Positions 8,720 through 17,255 of a stretch of 64,000 bases of DNA are shown here, piece by piece (within the stretch, counting starts at the first letter, position 1; the number at the start of each line of letters is the position of its first letter). Both the position numbers and the translations under genes were made by a program. Source of the DNA: Ornatilinea apprima (lineage in GTDB: Bacteria > Chloroflexota > Anaerolineae > Anaerolineales > Anaerolineaceae); the NCBI RefSeq assembly GCF_001306115.1, contig NZ_LGCL01000041.1, forward strand, positions 62,001 to 126,000. Direction: 5' to 3'. Below the pieces are notes generated by a model, which saw nothing but the letters and a program-made list of their open reading frames with translations, did not search any database and was not told the origin of the DNA.

Positions 8720-10408
8720 ATGAGTATGCCGCTTCAACAACAAGTAACCCAATTCTGGACCCGCCAGAGCAGATCGCAGCGCGCCACCATGATCGTCTTG
8801 GTCGCCGCCGCCGTTCTTTTGATCGTTTTTCTGGTTGCCTGGGCCAGCACCCCCAGTTACTCCACGGTCTACAGTGGACTCAGCGAAACCGACGCGGCTC
8901 AAATTGTCGATAAGTTAAATGAACTCAATATCCCCTATAAGCTGAAAGACAGCGGCACCATCCAGGTGCCTTCCGACCAGGTCTATGAAACCCGCCTGCA
9001 AATGGCCAAAGAAGGTCTGCCACAAGACACCAGCACCGGCTTCGAAATTTTCAACGGCAACACCTTTGGCATGACCGAATTCACCCAGCGCGTCAATTAC
9101 CAGCGCGCCCTCGAAGGCGAACTGGAACGCACCATCGGCAGCCTGGCGGCTGTGGAAGCCGTGCGCGTGCATGTGGTCACCCCCGAAAAAACCCTGCTCA
9201 TGGAACAGCAGCCCCCCACCACCGCCTCTGTCACCATCCAGATTGCCCCCGGCAAACGCCTGGACCAGACCCAGGTGCAGTCTATCACCCACCTGGTCGC
9301 CTCCAGCGTGGAAGGACTGGATCCCAATAATGTGGTGATTGTGGACACCGCCGGCAATCTGCTGGCCTCTGGCACCGGTGAAGCCGCCGAAACCGGCATC
9401 ACCGCCCTCTCGGACAGCCAGCGCAATATCGAAATGGCCGCAGCGCAGGAGATCAAGAACAAAACCCAGGGTCTGCTGGATGCCGTGTTAGGCCCCAACA
9501 GCTCGGTTGTGCAGGCCAGCGTGGTGATGGATTGGACGCAGCGCGAGACAACCTCCATCTCATACGACCCCACTCCGGCCGCCATCCGCAGCTCGCAAAC
9601 CCTCAACGAAACCTACACCACCAACGGTGAAAACCTGGCGGGCGTTCCCGGCGCTGAAACCAACCTGCCTACCCCCGCCCCGCTCGAAGAAGGCGCGGAA
9701 GGTGGTCTGATCTACCAGCGCAATGAAGAAACCATCAATTATGAAATCACCCAGGTGGAATCACACGAGATCGCTTCTCCCGGCCAGATCTCCCGCGTAT
9801 CGCTTTCCGTCCTGGTCGATGGCGTCAGCGACCCGCAGCAGCTCCAGGTTCTGCGCGGAGCGGTGGCCGCCGCGGCCGGCATTGACGAAGCCCGCGGAGA
9901 CACTCTCTCGGTGGAAACTCTCGCATTCGACCGCACTTATTACGAAACCCAAACAGCCGAATTAGAGCAGCAATCTCAAATGGATCTGTATATCCGCATT
10001 GGCACCTACGCCGCCGCCGTCTTGCTGCTCATCGCCCTGTTCTGGTACATCTCGCGCCTGCTGCGCAATCTGCGCATGGCCTCCGCCGAAACCTGGACCG
10101 CCGTGATGAAACCGGTCAGCGAAGCTTCGCTCAACGCACCGCGCCCAATGGCGCTTGACAACCCGCAAGGCGATCAAAGTGGATCGCTCGCAGAAGCCGT
10201 TCTGGCGCAGCAGCCTGGCATCGCCGCGCCCACCCCGGCGCAGGTCGTCCAGCAGGCAGCGTACTTTGCACCGCCCCCACCCCAGCCGGTGATGACCGCT
10301 GAAGATGAGCAAATGCACCGCGCCTTAGAGCGCCTGGCTGATGAAAACCCGGCCAGCGTAGCCGAAATTATCCAGCTTTGGTTAACCGAGGAAGAAAAGA
10401 ATGGCTAA
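8720..10408 (+). CDS. fliF: MS-ring protein FliF
   Basis: 562 residues. A first membrane helix lies near residues 24-43 and a second near 425-444. Between them is the large ring-building region with YscJ/FliF motifs (VYSGLSETDAAQIVDKL, GTIQVPSDQVYETRLQMA). The cytoplasmic tail of about 118 residues ends in an acidic helix (LADENPASVAEIIQLWLTEE), the expected FliG-binding element. FliF forms the MS ring on which the export gate and rod assemble. Its stop overlaps the fliG start by 8 nt, which suggests translational coupling of these two ring partners. Confidence 0.97.
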   Translation: MSMPLQQQVTQFWTRQSRSQRATMIVLVAAAVLLIVFLVAWASTPSYSTVYSGLSETDAAQIVDKLNELNIPYKLKDSGTIQVPSDQVYETRLQMAKEGLPQDTSTGFEIFNGNTFGMTEFTQRVNYQRALEGELERTIGSLAAVEAVRVHVVTPEKTLLMEQQPPTTASVTIQIAPGKRLDQTQVQSITHLVASSVEGLDPNNVVIVDTAGNLLASGTGEAAETGITALSDSQRNIEMAAAQEIKNKTQGLLDAVLGPNSSVVQASVVMDWTQRETTSISYDPTPAAIRSSQTLNETYTTNGENLAGVPGAETNLPTPAPLEEGAEGGLIYQRNEETINYEITQVESHEIASPGQISRVSLSVLVDGVSDPQQLQVLRGAVAAAAGIDEARGDTLSVETLAFDRTYYETQTAELEQQSQMDLYIRIGTYAAAVLLLIALFWYISRLLRNLRMASAETWTAVMKPVSEASLNAPRPMALDNPQGDQSGSLAEAVLAQQPGIAAPTPAQVVQQAAYFAPPPPQPVMTAEDEQMHRALERLADENPASVAEIIQLWLTEEEKNG

Positions 10409-11420
10409 CAGCGACGTCATTCTCAGTGGGCTCGAGAAAACTTCCGTCCTCCTGCTCAGCCTGGGGGTAGAAGCTTCCTCAAAAATCCTTCAATACTTGA
10501 ATGAAGGCGAAATGGAACGCGTGCTGCTCTCCTTGAGCAAAACCAGCTCCGTCCCGCCAGAAATGCGCCGCGCCATTTTGCAAGAGGCCTTCTCGCTGAC
10601 CCAGATTGACTTTGGTGTGCACGCCGGCGGCATTGAATACAGCCGTCAGATTTTGGCGCGTGCGGTTGGCCCCCGGCGCGGGGCCGACATTTTGGAACGC
10701 ATCTCGGCCCACCAGCAGCTGTCGTCGTTTGAAATGCTGCGCAACGCCGACCCGTCGCAGGTGGCCCAACTGCTGCAAGACGAGCTGCCCCAGACCATCG
10801 CTCTGGTGCTCTCCTACCTGGAAGCCAAAGTGGCCGCCGATATTCTCACCAACTTCCCCAAAGAACTGCAGATCGAGGTCACTTTGCGCCTGGCCGTGAT
10901 GGATCGCGTATCTCCGCAGGTGGTGCAGGTGGTGGAACATGTGCTGAAGAATAAGCTCTCCGGCGTGCTTTCCGAAGTCGATTTTCGCTCCACTGGCGGT
11001 GTTTCCTTCCTGGTCAAAATGCTCAACCAGGTTGACCGCGGCGTGCAAAAATCCATTCTCGAATCGCTGGAAACCACCAACCCTAAACTGGTGGAAGAAA
11101 TCCGCTCAAATATGTTCACCTTCGACGACCTGGCCAAACTGGACGACCGCACCATGCAGCGCATTCTGCGCGACGTCAGCAAAGCCGATCTGGCGCTGGC
11201 CCTCAAGGCCGCCTCCGAAAAGCTGAAAGATGTCGTATACCGCAACCTTTCAGAGCGCGCCAGAGACAACCTGCAAGAAGAAATTGAAGTGTTAGGCCCG
11301 CAGCTGGCCAAAAATGTATATGGCGCGCAGCGCCGCATTGTAGACGCGGTGCGCGTGTTGGAAGAATCCGGCGAGATCGTTCTGGGTGGTGGTGGAGAAG
11401 AATATGAACTTATCCCATAA
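10401..11420 (+). CDS. fliG: Flagellar motor switch protein FliG
   Basis: 339 residues, full length. The N-terminal domain binds FliF. The middle-domain EHPQ motif appears as ELPQ (residues 128-131), the MFxFDDL motif is at 238-244, and the C-terminal torque helix region DDRTMQRILRDV follows at about 248-259. FliG forms the rotor ring that interacts with MotA and with FliM/FliN. Its start overlaps fliF by 8 nt and its end overlaps fliH by 17 nt, so the C-ring and export-ATPase genes appear coupled. Confidence 0.97.
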   Translation: MANSDVILSGLEKTSVLLLSLGVEASSKILQYLNEGEMERVLLSLSKTSSVPPEMRRAILQEAFSLTQIDFGVHAGGIEYSRQILARAVGPRRGADILERISAHQQLSSFEMLRNADPSQVAQLLQDELPQTIALVLSYLEAKVAADILTNFPKELQIEVTLRLAVMDRVSPQVVQVVEHVLKNKLSGVLSEVDFRSTGGVSFLVKMLNQVDRGVQKSILESLETTNPKLVEEIRSNMFTFDDLAKLDDRTMQRILRDVSKADLALALKAASEKLKDVVYRNLSERARDNLQEEIEVLGPQLAKNVYGAQRRIVDAVRVLEESGEIVLGGGGEEYELIP

Positions 11421-12306
11421 CCCACAGGTAACCGTCTGGCAGTTTGAGGAGATTGAAAAAGCCGAAAGCGGCATTCCCACGTCGGCCTTCAATGAAGTCC
11501 TCGAAGCCCTGGTCGGCGGCGGGCAGCCCGGCAAAAAACGTTTCTCACGCGCCGGGCAGTGTCTCATCAAGCAGACTGAGGCAGAAGACATCTCCAACTG
11601 GCTGTTCCAGGATATTCGCGCTCTGAAAGAGGACCGTCCGTCCCACCCAGCCGCCAAACCCATGCCGGTCGAACCGCGCCCGTCCCGCCCCAACATAACC
11701 TCCGGCAGCATCCTCGATAAAGCCCGCCAGGACGCCCAGCAAATTCTGGAGCAAGCCCAGGCCGAAGCCGAGCAACTGCTGCAAAAGGCCCAAGAAGAGG
11801 TGGATCTCTTCCTGGCAGAGGCGTCCGACCAGGTCGCAGCCGCCCGCCAGGAAGGTTATTTGGAAGGAAAACAGGCCGCTGAAGAAGAAATGACCAGCCT
11901 GCTGGCCGTGGTGCGTGATCTGGTCGAAGAAACCCGTGACTGGCAAGACGCCCTCCTGCGCCAAAGCGAGCCGATCATTGTGGGGCTGATCAAAACCATC
12001 GCCGCCAAATTGTTCGGTGAAGGCATCGCGTTAGACCCGCAAACCCTCCAGCAAACCCTCACCCGCGCCGTGGAAAAAGCCCGCACGCTGGGCGAACTGC
12101 AAATATACATGCACCCGGCCGACGCTGCCTCGCTGGACCCCTACTGGCGCGAATTTCAATCCACCCTCATCGGCAGCCCAATCAAAATTCTCTCGTCCGA
12201 CTCCATCCTGCGCGGCGGTTGTTACATCAACGGCAAATCTGGCAGCGTGGATATGCGGATTGAAACTCAGCTCAACACTGTGTTAGACGCGCTCAATATG
12301 GGATAA
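11404..12306 (+). CDS. fliH: Flagellar assembly protein FliH
   Basis: 300 residues from the ATG at 11404, preferred over an upstream GTG at 11386 because GGAGAAG lies just before it. Residues about 105-155 form a Gln/Glu/Ala-rich coiled coil typical of FliH/YscL stators, and the C-terminal half (about 175-300) is the compact FliH domain ending with GGCYINGKSGSVDMRIETQL. FliH dimers hold the FliI ATPase and regulate its activity at the export gate. It overlaps the fliG end and precedes fliI by 8 nt. Confidence 0.9.
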   Translation: MNLSHNPQVTVWQFEEIEKAESGIPTSAFNEVLEALVGGGQPGKKRFSRAGQCLIKQTEAEDISNWLFQDIRALKEDRPSHPAAKPMPVEPRPSRPNITSGSILDKARQDAQQILEQAQAEAEQLLQKAQEEVDLFLAEASDQVAAARQEGYLEGKQAAEEEMTSLLAVVRDLVEETRDWQDALLRQSEPIIVGLIKTIAAKLFGEGIALDPQTLQQTLTRAVEKARTLGELQIYMHPADAASLDPYWREFQSTLIGSPIKILSSDSILRGGCYINGKSGSVDMRIETQLNTVLDALNMG

Positions 12307-12314
12307 GCCACCAG

Positions 12315-13634
12315 ATGATCAACCCCACCCTGCCCGACCTCTCTCGCTTCCAAGACGCCATCGCCCGGCTAGACACCGCGCGCGTCTCTGGCCGCGTGGT
12401 GCAGGTCGTTGGCCTCACCATTCAGGCGGTTGGGTTAGATTGCCAGATCGGCGAAGTGTGCGAAATTGTTACCAACCGCCACAACCGCATCCTGTCGGAA
12501 GTGGTTGGTTTTCAAGATGACCGCATTCTGCTCATGGCCCTCGGCGACATGCAGGGCATTCAGAACGATTCTCCCGTCGTTCCCATTCAAAAAGAGTTCC
12601 TCACCCCGGTAGGCGAAATGCTCCTCGGCCGCGTTCTCGACGGTCTTGGGCGGCCCATTGACGGCGGCCCGGCCATCGACAGCGCCCCGCGCCGCTCCAC
12701 CCATGCCAACCCGCCCTCTCCACTGCAGCGCCCGCCCATCACCGACCCGCTCATCACCGGTGTGCGCGTCATCGACGGCATGCTCACCTGCGGCAAAGGC
12801 CAGCGTATGGGTATCTTTGCCGGTTCGGGTGTGGGTAAATCCACTCTGCTGGGCAGCATCGCGCGTAACTCCAAATCCGATATTTCGGTGATCGCCCTGG
12901 TTGGCGAGCGCGGACGCGAGCTGCGCGAATTTATTGAGCGCGACCTGGGCCCCGAAGGCCTGGCCCGCTCGGTGGTGGTGGTCTCCACCTCCGATCAGCC
13001 CGCCCTCATCCGCATGCGCGCCGCCATGGTCGCCATGTCCATCGCCGAATACTTCCGCGATCACGGCAAAGATGTTACCTTCCTGATGGACTCGGTCACC
13101 CGCTTCGCCATGGCTCAGCGTGAAATCGGCCTGGCCATCGGCGAGCCGCCCGCCAGCAAAGGCTACACCCCCTCGGTCTTCGCCATGCTGCCGCGCCTGC
13201 TGGAACGCGCCGGCACCAGTGAAAGCGGCTCCATTACCGGCTACTTCACCGTTTTGGTGGAAGGCGACGATTTCAACGAGCCTATCTCCGACGCCGTGCG
13301 CGGCATTCTCGATGGCCACATCATCCTCAGCCGCGAACTGGCCGCCCGCAATCACTACCCGGCCATCGACGTGCTCAGCTCAGTCAGCCGTGTGATGTCT
13401 GCCATCACCCCGCGCGAGCACCGCGAAGTGGCCGCCATGGCTCGCCGCCATCTGGCCACCTACGAAAAAGCCCGCGACCTGGTCAACATTGGCGCGTATG
13501 TCAGCGGCTCAGACCCCGAAATTGACGCCGCCCTCAAAGTAATGCCCGACCTCACGCGCTTCTTGCAGCAAAACTCTAACGACGTGTCTTCCTTTGAAGA
13601 TACCCTCATGATGCTGTCTTCGATTAAGGATTAA
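12315..13634 (+). CDS. fliI: Flagellum-specific export ATPase FliI
   Basis: 439 residues. Walker A GSGVGKST is at 170-177, followed by the export-ATPase signature region (GERGRELREFIERDLG) and a Walker B segment ending in FLMDSVTRFAMAQRE. It is closely related to F1 beta subunits and to type III secretion ATPases. It hydrolyses ATP at the base of the export apparatus to help unfold and release substrates. It lies between fliH and fliJ, its functional partners, with spacings under 10 nt. Confidence 0.97.
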   Translation: MINPTLPDLSRFQDAIARLDTARVSGRVVQVVGLTIQAVGLDCQIGEVCEIVTNRHNRILSEVVGFQDDRILLMALGDMQGIQNDSPVVPIQKEFLTPVGEMLLGRVLDGLGRPIDGGPAIDSAPRRSTHANPPSPLQRPPITDPLITGVRVIDGMLTCGKGQRMGIFAGSGVGKSTLLGSIARNSKSDISVIALVGERGRELREFIERDLGPEGLARSVVVVSTSDQPALIRMRAAMVAMSIAEYFRDHGKDVTFLMDSVTRFAMAQREIGLAIGEPPASKGYTPSVFAMLPRLLERAGTSESGSITGYFTVLVEGDDFNEPISDAVRGILDGHIILSRELAARNHYPAIDVLSSVSRVMSAITPREHREVAAMARRHLATYEKARDLVNIGAYVSGSDPEIDAALKVMPDLTRFLQQNSNDVSSFEDTLMMLSSIKD

Positions 13635-13638
13635 CGGT

Positions 13639-14091
13639 ATGGCGCCTAAATTCTCTCTTCAAACCGTGCTCGACGTCCGTCATTCCAAAGTGGAAGCCCT
13701 GGAAATTGAAATGGGCAAATTGCAGCTGGCGCAGCAAGAGAAAATCGCCCTGGAAGAAACCCTCCAGCGCCTCAAATTTAACCTGTTTGACCAGCTGCAA
13801 GACCAGATGGTCGGCGATATGGACCTGGTGCTGATCGAGCAGCTGCGCGGCAACATCGACCAGGTGGAAGAAGGCATTCAAATCACCCGCCAGGTGATTG
13901 AAGAACTGGGCAAACGCATCGAGGCCAAGCGCCGCGAGCTGGTCGCTGCCCGTCAGGATGAAGAAACTCTGGATATTCTCAAACGCAAAGAACAGGACCG
14001 CTTTGCAGCCGAAATGCGCCGCAAAGAAAACAACTTACAGGACGACCTGTACATCTCCAGAATTTACCGCATGCGCAATCAGAGTGTGTAA
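13639..14091 (+). CDS. fliJ: Flagellar export protein FliJ
   Basis: 150 residues, almost entirely charged and helical, an antiparallel coiled coil as expected for FliJ. Features include LQTVLDVRHSKVEALEIEMG at the N-terminus and a Lys/Glu/Gln-rich heptad pattern to the end. FliJ inserts into the FliI ring like the gamma subunit of F1 and promotes the export gate. Assignment rests on size, coiled-coil content and position directly after fliI; sequence signatures are weak in this family. Confidence 0.85.
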   Translation: MAPKFSLQTVLDVRHSKVEALEIEMGKLQLAQQEKIALEETLQRLKFNLFDQLQDQMVGDMDLVLIEQLRGNIDQVEEGIQITRQVIEELGKRIEAKRRELVAARQDEETLDILKRKEQDRFAAEMRRKENNLQDDLYISRIYRMRNQSV

Positions 14092-14093
14092 TT

Positions 14094-14630
14094 ATGTACA
14101 ACGAAATTTTTAATGCCAAATTTCAATCGGTGATCTTTGACCTGATCACCAAACTGATGGAAAGAATGAACCAGCAGCCGGAAAGCGGCGCGGTGGGCAG
14201 CCAATCCGCCGCCGGATACGCGCCTTCCTCCATGACCGGTGATTTCGCCGCCCTGGTCGAGCAGGCCTCCCAACGCTACAACGTTGACCCCGACCTGGTG
14301 CACGCCGTGATTCAAACCGAATCCAACTACAACCCCTCCGCCGTGTCCAGCGCGGGCGCCATGGGCCTTATGCAGCTCATGCCCGGCACCGCCCAGGGTC
14401 TTGGCGTGGACAATCCCTTCGACCCCACCCAAAACGTGGACGGTGGGGTGCGCCTGCTCAGAAATTTGCTCAATCGCTACGAGGGCAATGTGCAGCTGGC
14501 CCTGGCAGCTTACAACGCCGGCCCCGGCGCGGTAGACCGCTACAACGGCATTCCGCCCTACGCCGAAACCCAGACCTACGTGCAGCGCGTGATGTCGCGC
14601 TGGGACACCGCCAACCAATGGAGTGTGTGA
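14094..14630 (+). CDS. Lytic transglycosylase (SLT domain) in the flagellar operon
   Basis: 178 residues. Residues 1-45 are a linker with no signal peptide or membrane segment. Residues 50-170 form a soluble lytic transglycosylase domain with catalytic Glu76 in VIQTESNYNP, then the SSAGAMGLMQLMPGTA and ALAAYNAGPGAV motifs. The family cleaves peptidoglycan to leave 1,6-anhydro products. Lacking a Sec signal, it is probably exported by the flagellar apparatus to open the wall for the rod, the job done elsewhere by the muramidase half of FlgJ. No flgJ is present here. It lies between fliJ and flgB with 2-nt and 1-nt gaps. Confidence 0.9.
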   Translation: MYNEIFNAKFQSVIFDLITKLMERMNQQPESGAVGSQSAAGYAPSSMTGDFAALVEQASQRYNVDPDLVHAVIQTESNYNPSAVSSAGAMGLMQLMPGTAQGLGVDNPFDPTQNVDGGVRLLRNLLNRYEGNVQLALAAYNAGPGAVDRYNGIPPYAETQTYVQRVMSRWDTANQWSV

Positions 14631-14631
14631 G

Positions 14632-15042
14632 ATGATCAACAGATTATTTGACGACCCGGCCATGCAGTCGGCCAAAATGGCCCTCGATGGGCTGGCCCTG
14701 CGCAACCAGATCATCAGCCGCAATCTGGCTAACGTGGATACCCCAGGCTACAAAGCCCAATCAGTGGATTTTGAAAGTGTCATCCGCCGCGCCATCGACC
14801 GCGAGACCGGCCTGACCATGAACGCCACCCAGACCGGGCATATCGGCAAGCCCAGCAGCAGCGCCGCCTCGGCCACGCTGATCCGCGCCAGATCGGGCGG
14901 CAGCACGCGCGCTGATGGAAACAATGTTGATGTAGATAACGAGTTAATCGAAATGTCGGAAACCGGCATTCGATACGAGGCAGTCAGCCAGCAGATCAGC
15001 AAAAAGCTTCTGCTGCTGAAATCTATTGCCGCTTCGAGGTAA
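14632..15042 (+). CDS. flgB: Flagellar proximal rod protein FlgB
   Basis: 136 residues from the ATG at 14632; a GTG nine bases upstream is possible, but GGAG at 14620-14623 fits the ATG better. FlgB features are the N-terminal MALDGLALRNQIISRNLANV with DTPGYKAQSVDFE, and the C-terminal NVDVDNELIEMSETGIRYEAVSQQ. It is the proximal rod subunit next to FliE. It is unusual that it lies after fliJ and the transglycosylase rather than in front of flgC. Confidence 0.93.
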   Translation: MINRLFDDPAMQSAKMALDGLALRNQIISRNLANVDTPGYKAQSVDFESVIRRAIDRETGLTMNATQTGHIGKPSSSAASATLIRARSGGSTRADGNNVDVDNELIEMSETGIRYEAVSQQISKKLLLLKSIAASR

Positions 15043-15044
15043 GT

Positions 15045-16301
15045 ATGAATATTTTGTTGTTGCAGGGAGCGCAAACCGCGCCGCCTGCGGTGGGCCCGAA
15101 TGCTGCCGCCAGCATCGCCAGCGCCACGTCGTTCCAGGAACTGCTCGACCAGCAGATCGCCAAAGCGCCCCCCGAGCGCAGCGAGAAACCGGTGAGAGAA
15201 GCGAAAGAGCAGCCTTCCGCCAGCCGCAGCGAACCAGCCCAAAGAAGTGAATCCACTTCAAAGGCAGCCGCCGAAGATCAACCGGCCGGTTCTGTGCAGG
15301 CCAAGGACGACCAGAGCAAGCCCGGTGACGAAGCGCCACCCACCGAAGAAGAGGCCCCCCAGGCCGAAGAAACCGCCCTGGCTGGCGCCGGAGCTGTAAC
15401 GGCTCCCATTGTGCCGCAGGACCTGGTCATTGATCCTGCCGGAGAAGCCGCCTCGGCTGGCAGCGCGGGCAGCACCACCCAAATCGCAGAGCAGATGGCA
15501 GGCCAGATCGAGGCATCCCAAACCGCGCCCGCCGCAGCCCAACCAGGAGAAGCCCAGCCCGCTGTGGAGCAACTCGCCGCTGCCGCCCCGCTGGTCGAAG
15601 AAGCCGCTCCGCAGCCCGTTGCCGCGCCCCAGCCCACTGTGGAAGAAATGGTGCAGTCCACCGCCGGAAAAGATCGGGTAGCCGACGAAATGCTCAATGT
15701 CACCGCGGTCAAAGTTGAAAGCGCTCCAACCGCCAAGGTGGAGGCCCCGGCCGCCACGCCCGCGTCTGCCTCCGCGTCTCAAACCGCCGCGGAACCCGCC
15801 GACGAAGGTCCATCTGTAACCACCGCTCAGCAAACACAGCAAGCCTACGCAGCCCAGCAACCCCAGGCTGCCCAAGAGCCGGCCCGCATGGCGGAAGCTC
15901 GAGGATCGGAAGTGGTTAAACAGGTGGCTCCCCAATTGGAGATGATGGCGAAGTCGGGTACCCGCACCCTCACCATGCAGCTCAACCCGGCCGAATTAGG
16001 CCAGATTGACCTGCGCCTCACAGCCAGTGGTGGAACCGTGCGCATTACCATGCATGCCAGCCAGGCTGCTACCAACGACCTGCTCGAATCGCAGTTGAAC
16101 CAGTTGCGCCAGAATCTGGCCAACGCAGGCGTTCAAATCAGCGATTTGAATGTCGGTCAGCAGGCCGGTAAATCTGCCTGGCAGCAGCCCCAGCAGCGCG
16201 GAGGCAGCAGCGCCTATCGCCATCAAGAACAGCCCGAAGCAAAGCCTTTGCCCACCCGCAAGGCTTCACTCCAGGCGTCAAATATTGACTACACTGTATA
16301 A
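15045..16301 (+). CDS. fliK: Flagellar hook-length control protein FliK
   Basis: 418 residues. Residues 1-300 are low-complexity Ala/Pro/Glu/Gln sequence, the flexible ruler expected in FliK. Residues about 305-370 are the conserved hook-length domain with TRTLTMQLNPAELGQIDLRL and a following VRITMHAS. FliK is secreted during hook assembly and triggers the FlhB substrate switch. It lies just before flgD and flgE in the hook block. A second FliK-like protein is encoded at 18550. Confidence 0.9.
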   Translation: MNILLLQGAQTAPPAVGPNAAASIASATSFQELLDQQIAKAPPERSEKPVREAKEQPSASRSEPAQRSESTSKAAAEDQPAGSVQAKDDQSKPGDEAPPTEEEAPQAEETALAGAGAVTAPIVPQDLVIDPAGEAASAGSAGSTTQIAEQMAGQIEASQTAPAAAQPGEAQPAVEQLAAAAPLVEEAAPQPVAAPQPTVEEMVQSTAGKDRVADEMLNVTAVKVESAPTAKVEAPAATPASASASQTAAEPADEGPSVTTAQQTQQAYAAQQPQAAQEPARMAEARGSEVVKQVAPQLEMMAKSGTRTLTMQLNPAELGQIDLRLTASGGTVRITMHASQAATNDLLESQLNQLRQNLANAGVQISDLNVGQQAGKSAWQQPQQRGGSSAYRHQEQPEAKPLPTRKASLQASNIDYTV

Positions 16302-16319
16302 CCGATCCAGGAGAATCCT

Positions 16320-16733
16320 ATGTCTGTTACCGTAACCCCCGCATCCAATATCGCCAGCAACGCCGGCGCGCAAACCACGCAATCCAGCCAGTCGGCGCAA
16401 AGCGATCAATTTATGACCCTGCTGCTGGCTCAAATGCAAAACCAGAATCCACTTGAGCCGATGAAAGACAACGAGATGATGAGCCAGATGGCCCAATTCA
16501 ACTCGCTCAACGAGCTGATCAACATAAAATCGGAGCTCAAGTCGTTATCCAGCCTCAACCAGAGCAGCTATGCCGCCAGCCTGTTGGGAAAAACCGTCAC
16601 TGCCCTGCTGCCCGGCGGTCAAAGCATCAATGGTGTGGTGAGTGGCACCTTCTGGAACGACAGCAGCGTAATGCTCAACGTGGGAAATTATGAGGTTGCC
16701 CTCTCATCCATCATCGAAGTCGTTACCGAGTAG
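16320..16733 (+). CDS. flgD: Flagellar hook-capping protein FlgD (short form)
   Basis: 137 residues. The N-terminal FlgD signature is clear: QFMTLLLAQMQNQNPLEPMK followed by DNEMMSQMAQFNSLNEL. The C-terminal half is only a small beta segment (LLGKTVTALLPGG to the end), so it lacks the FlgD Ig-like and tudor domains seen in proteobacterial proteins of about 220 residues; Bacillus FlgD is similarly short. It caps the growing hook and is exported by the type III system. The next gene starts 4 nt after its stop. Confidence 0.93.
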   Translation: MSVTVTPASNIASNAGAQTTQSSQSAQSDQFMTLLLAQMQNQNPLEPMKDNEMMSQMAQFNSLNELINIKSELKSLSSLNQSSYAASLLGKTVTALLPGGQSINGVVSGTFWNDSSVMLNVGNYEVALSSIIEVVTE

Positions 16734-16737
16734 AACC

Positions 16738-17175
16738 ATGAGCAGCGAAACCATGCGCATCCAAAATGGGCAGTCCGTATACGGTCCGCAAAACGCCAGC
16801 AAGGCCTCTTCTTCACCCGAAGAAGGTCAGATCAGCTTTGCCGAAACGCTGGCCAGGGTGCAGCAGGGCGTGCAATTTACCAACCACGCCCAAAAACGCC
16901 TTGAAAAGCGCAACATCGCCCTCAACGATGACGGCATCGCCCGCCTGGCCCAGGCCGTGGACAAAGCCGAAAAGCGCGGCGGCAAAGAATCGCTGGTCTT
17001 GATGGATGACATTGCTTTTCTGGTCAACGTCAAAGAACGGCTAGTGATCACCGCCGTAGACCAGGACCACCGCGGCGAAGGTGTGTTTACCCAGATCGAC
17101 AGTGTTGTGTTTGCCGATCCATCTGAACAGATTAACCCTGACAACCAGGGAACATCGAAAGAAATAAAAGCGTAG
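16738..17175 (+). CDS. TIGR02530-type flagellar operon protein
   Basis: 145 residues from the ATG at 16738, 4 nt after the flgD stop. The core (about 40-125) matches the family found between flgD and flgE in Firmicutes-like flagellar operons: TNHAQKRLEKRNIALNDDG and LVMDD-like/FLVNVKERLVITAVD patterns. The N-terminus is Ser/Gln-rich. No enzymatic motif or membrane segment is seen. Function is not established; position suggests a hook-assembly accessory or export-switch role. Confidence 0.8.
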   Translation: MSSETMRIQNGQSVYGPQNASKASSSPEEGQISFAETLARVQQGVQFTNHAQKRLEKRNIALNDDGIARLAQAVDKAEKRGGKESLVLMDDIAFLVNVKERLVITAVDQDHRGEGVFTQIDSVVFADPSEQINPDNQGTSKEIKA

Positions 17176-17190
17176 AAAAAAACCAATCCA

Positions 17191-17223
17191 CCTCAGGCTG
17201 GCCCTCTTGGAGGAGGCCTGAGG
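17191..17223 (+). other. Hairpin before flgE
   Basis: CCTCAGGC (17191-17198) pairs with GCCTGAGG (17216-17223) over a 17-nt loop. It is followed by A-rich rather than T-rich sequence on this strand, so it is not an obvious terminator. It sits 33 nt ahead of the flgE start and could influence mRNA processing or flgE translation. Confidence 0.5.
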
Positions 17224-17255
17224 CAACAAAAAAACCTTCAGGAGACTAAAGAACT

